NCBI GenBank assembly: GCA_964395835.1
Contig: CAYNBJ010000004.1
Location: 59,057 to 123,056 of the forward strand
Direction of reading: 5' to 3'
Length of the DNA stretch: 64,000 nucleotides
From: LLD-282 sp964395835
GTDB taxonomy: Bacteria > Pseudomonadota > Gammaproteobacteria > Berkiellales > Berkiellaceae
Positions 62,049 to 64,000 of this stretch are shown here, in pieces. The notes under the pieces were generated by a model. It did no database searches. It had not been told where the DNA came from and was given only the letters and a program-made list of their open reading frames with translations. The position numbers and the translations under genes are program-made. Each line of letters starts with the position of its first letter. The first letter of the stretch is position 1.

Positions 62049-62516
62049 ATGCAAATCTGGATTGATGGTGATGCTTGTCCTAAGCCTATTAAAACTGTGA
62101 TTTTCAAAGCTGCGCAAAAAAGACGCAAGGTCGTTTTTTTTGTCGCTAATCACTTTATTGATATCCCAGCTTCCTCCTTTATCAGACGAATTATCGTAAC
62201 CCAAGGCGCAGATAAAAGTGACGACTATATTTTAGAGAAAATGTCTTCAGGCGATCTGATTATAACATCAGATATTTTATTGGCCGATGCAGCGATTGCG
62301 AAAAATGCCCGTGTTTTAAATCCTAAAGGAGTTTTGTACACATCATCTTGCATAAAACAAGCATTGTCTTTACGAAATTTTCACCAATCACTCAGAGAAG
62401 CAGGTTTGGCCTCTGCACAATCTGCGCCTCTAAACACCAAAGATATTCAAAAATTTTCAGCACATTTTGATAAAATTTTAAACGCATCAATACCTAAACC
62501 ACAGAATGATGGATAA
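62049..62516 (+). CDS. yaiI: YaiI/YqxD family (UPF0178) protein
   Basis: 155 aa, normal length. The family signature is intact: WIDGDACPKPIK (4-15) and GADKSDDYIL, with acidic residues arranged as in a PIN-like nuclease fold. LITSDILLADAAI and NPKGVLYT follow. The biochemical function of the family is not established; a nuclease activity is only suggested by the fold. It lies 10 nt after the ZigA-like gene and converges with the cation exporter, with 3 nt between stops. Confidence 0.9.
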   Translation: MQIWIDGDACPKPIKTVIFKAAQKRRKVVFFVANHFIDIPASSFIRRIIVTQGADKSDDYILEKMSSGDLIITSDILLADAAIAKNARVLNPKGVLYTSSCIKQALSLRNFHQSLREAGLASAQSAPLNTKDIQKFSAHFDKILNASIPKPQNDG

Positions 62517-62519
62517 TTT

Positions 62520-63404
62520 TCAAACAGGATCAACATGTGTCATACAAGATATAACAGGAAAAGCCTCCATCACACGTTTTCTCGCTTCAACTGCAATAGT
62601 ATGGCCTTCGCGAACTGACTGCGATCCATCTATTTCCAGATGCACATCCAGAATAATAAAATCGCCCGATACTCTAGAACGCAAATCATGGACTCCTAAA
62701 ACTCCGGGGGTTTTTTCAAAAATTTCTTGTATGAGCCGAATTTTTTCTATCGGCGCTGCACGGTCAGAGAGATCGGCCAGAGCCTGCACAAAAAAATCTG
62801 CACCCATTTTAAAAATCATAGCACCTACAATGGCTGCTGCTAAAGAATCACAAAGAGGATAGCCCATAGCATTCCCCAAAATGCCTAATCCGACAAGGCA
62901 AGACGAAATGGCATCTGTGCGTGCATGCCATGCATATGTTCTTAGAAGAGCGGATTGCGCTTTTTCAGCAATCATCATTAAATATCGAAATAATATCTCT
63001 TTCAGAGATAAAGAAAGCAAAATGACCAAAAAAACTTCTTTTGAAAAAGCATGTAAAGAGCCATAAAACATCTGATACAAACCACTATACCAAATGGAAC
63101 CTCCAAGGATTATCAATAGACCACCTAAAAAAAGTGATGCTAATGTCTCTAGGCGATGATGCCCGTACTGATATTCTTGATTCGGCTTTTGCTGCGAACA
63201 AGAAAATGCAAAAAAGACGACGCCATCTGTGAGCAAATCAGAAAAAACATGCAAGCTTTCTGCAACCAGGGCCTGCGAATGGCTCTGCAATCCGACCATC
63301 ATTTGTATCAACCCTAAACCAAGGTTCACACCGACAGTCATGACCGTACTATGTCGCATCCATTTTTGTTTTTGAGATTGTTTGCGCTCATAACTTTCGT
63401 ACAT
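62520..63404 (-). CDS. fieF: Cation diffusion facilitator, FieF-like Zn2+/Fe2+ exporter
   Basis: 294 aa with six membrane segments and a cytoplasmic C-terminal domain. The transport site matches FieF: Asp56 and Asp60 in LHVFSDLLTD (51-60, second helix) and His160 and Asp164 in AWHARTDA (158-165, fifth helix). The C-terminal domain (about 210-294, with HDLRSRVSGDFIILDVHLEID) is the metal-sensing dimerisation fold. It exchanges divalent cations for protons in the inner membrane. The metal (zinc, iron or other) cannot be told. AGGA 9 nt upstream supports the start. It stands opposite a putative zinc chaperone, suggesting a small metal homeostasis cluster. Confidence 0.9.
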   Translation of the reverse strand: MYESYERKQSQKQKWMRHSTVMTVGVNLGLGLIQMMVGLQSHSQALVAESLHVFSDLLTDGVVFFAFSCSQQKPNQEYQYGHHRLETLASLFLGGLLIILGGSIWYSGLYQMFYGSLHAFSKEVFLVILLSLSLKEILFRYLMMIAEKAQSALLRTYAWHARTDAISSCLVGLGILGNAMGYPLCDSLAAAIVGAMIFKMGADFFVQALADLSDRAAPIEKIRLIQEIFEKTPGVLGVHDLRSRVSGDFIILDVHLEIDGSQSVREGHTIAVEARKRVMEAFPVISCMTHVDPV

Positions 63405-63821
63405 TCAACTGTATCCTTGCATAAAAAATTCAAAAACCAAATTAAAAACATGAAGATGATATCCTGAATGAATTGAATAATATCATCATTTTATGAAAAC
63501 ACAAACAAATATCTCTATTCAAGATATCTGTAGCTCATCAATAATCTGCCCGCAAGACTTTGATCATAAAAAATATTTTGAGAGGCACAGAACCTCTCGC
63601 ATAGAACAAATAAGAGCAAAAACAGAATCACTGTTGACACTATCAGTTTTTTCTATACAGTGACATAAAAGCATGAGTATATACCGAACCTTTTAAATAC
63701 TGAGATTGGTTTCTTAAAGATCATCTCAAAAAACCGAATCTTTGCTCTGTTCATTTGAAAAAAATCTGATATCGCATGCACTTTTCATTACACCTGCATA
63801 AATAATGTCATTGGAGAAAAA
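63405..63821. other. Intergenic region upstream of the right-edge gene
   Basis: 417 nt between two divergent genes. It contains a dyad at 63455-63487 (GATGATAT with ATATCATC, 17 nt apart) that could be an operator for fieF or the rightward gene. A 56-codon frame (63493-63663, MKTQTNISIQD...) has no ribosome binding site. A TTGACA/TATACA pair (63634-63659) has only 14 nt between the boxes. None is strong. Confidence 0.6.
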
Positions 63822-64000
63822 ATGTTTTGGTCAAATCAGATGTCATATACGGATATTGTCGCAGCTTTCGAATCACTGCAAGAAAGTGGTCAATCCATCT
63901 CTTATTTCCATATACGCTGCCTGAATCACTCTTTAGCTCATGATAAAAAAACTTATATGCTATATGATCGTTTTTTCACGATGCCATCTGCTCTCAAGCG
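63822..64000 (+). CDS. Unknown protein, N-terminal part only
   Basis: ATG at 63822 is preceded by GGAG with a 5-nt spacer, a good ribosome binding site, and the frame is open to the edge (59 codons). It starts MFWSNQMSYTDIVAAFESLQ and continues with a His/Tyr-rich stretch (ISYFHIRCLNHSLAH). There is no signal peptide. I recognise no family in this short part. Confidence 0.65.
   Translation, partial: MFWSNQMSYTDIVAAFESLQESGQSISYFHIRCLNHSLAHDKKTYMLYDRFFTMPSALK

Noticed and set aside
63634..63659. TTGACA and TATACA as a promoter for the right-edge gene
   Set aside because: The spacer is only 14 nt and the site is more than 160 nt from the ATG; too weak to list on its own.
63493..63663. 56-codon plus-strand frame
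   Set aside because: No ribosome binding site, no recognisable motif, and it lies in an AT-rich intergenic region.

Overview
The window looks like a chromosomal piece of an AT-rich Gram-negative bacterium. The genes for lipid A (lpxH), an autotransporter beta-barrel and a type I secretion-like C-terminus imply an outer membrane. Several features recall Gammaproteobacteria: a gene closely resembling E. coli PrmB, LpxH close to cysS, accD next to cvpA, and rsmI divergent from a secreted-protein gene. I cannot fix the taxon from this alone; a host-associated lineage with a reduced, AT-rich genome is my inference. There are two 100-N assembly gaps (49723-49822 and 55885-55984), both inside repeat arrays.

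Layout. 1-6246 is housekeeping: the start of a secreted protein gene (minus), rsmI (plus), gltX-cysS overlapping by 4 nt (minus), lpxH (plus), and accD-cvpA overlapping by 7 nt (minus). 6262-41808 is one uninterrupted minus-strand reading frame of about 11,848 codons, more than half of the window. It encodes a predicted giant exoprotein. Its N-terminus resembles a LapA-type retention module. It then has diverged modules, a beta-solenoid-like region with exact 99-residue repeats, a Ser/Thr linker, helical islands, and an RTX-like, type I secretion-like C-terminus. accD starts 15 nt after its stop codon.

41968-48869 holds prmB and a degenerate-receiver/HATPase protein (plus), facing a minus-strand operon: a TrmA/RlmD-family methyltransferase, korA (fused gamma-alpha), korB and an unknown protein. 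KorAB would carry 2-oxoglutarate to succinyl-CoA using ferredoxin. 49056-50476 encodes a membrane-anchored coiled-coil protein built from 52-residue repeats. 51242-60374 (minus) encodes a very large type Va autotransporter with PATR-type repeats and ends in a textbook terminator. 60797-63404 is a metal-related block: a COG0523/ZigA-like GTPase behind a Zur-like dyad, a YaiI-family protein, and a convergent FieF-like cation exporter. A partial unknown gene runs off the right edge.

Three separate genes (giant protein, coiled-coil protein, autotransporter) carry nearly or exactly identical in-frame DNA repeats. Their sizes are therefore likely to vary between isolates, and both gaps have the wrong length. 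Repeat periodicity predicts real gap lengths of 101 bp (plus multiples of 156) and 405 bp (plus multiples of 609), and both values restore the reading frame. No tRNA, rRNA, CRISPR array or insertion sequence was seen.
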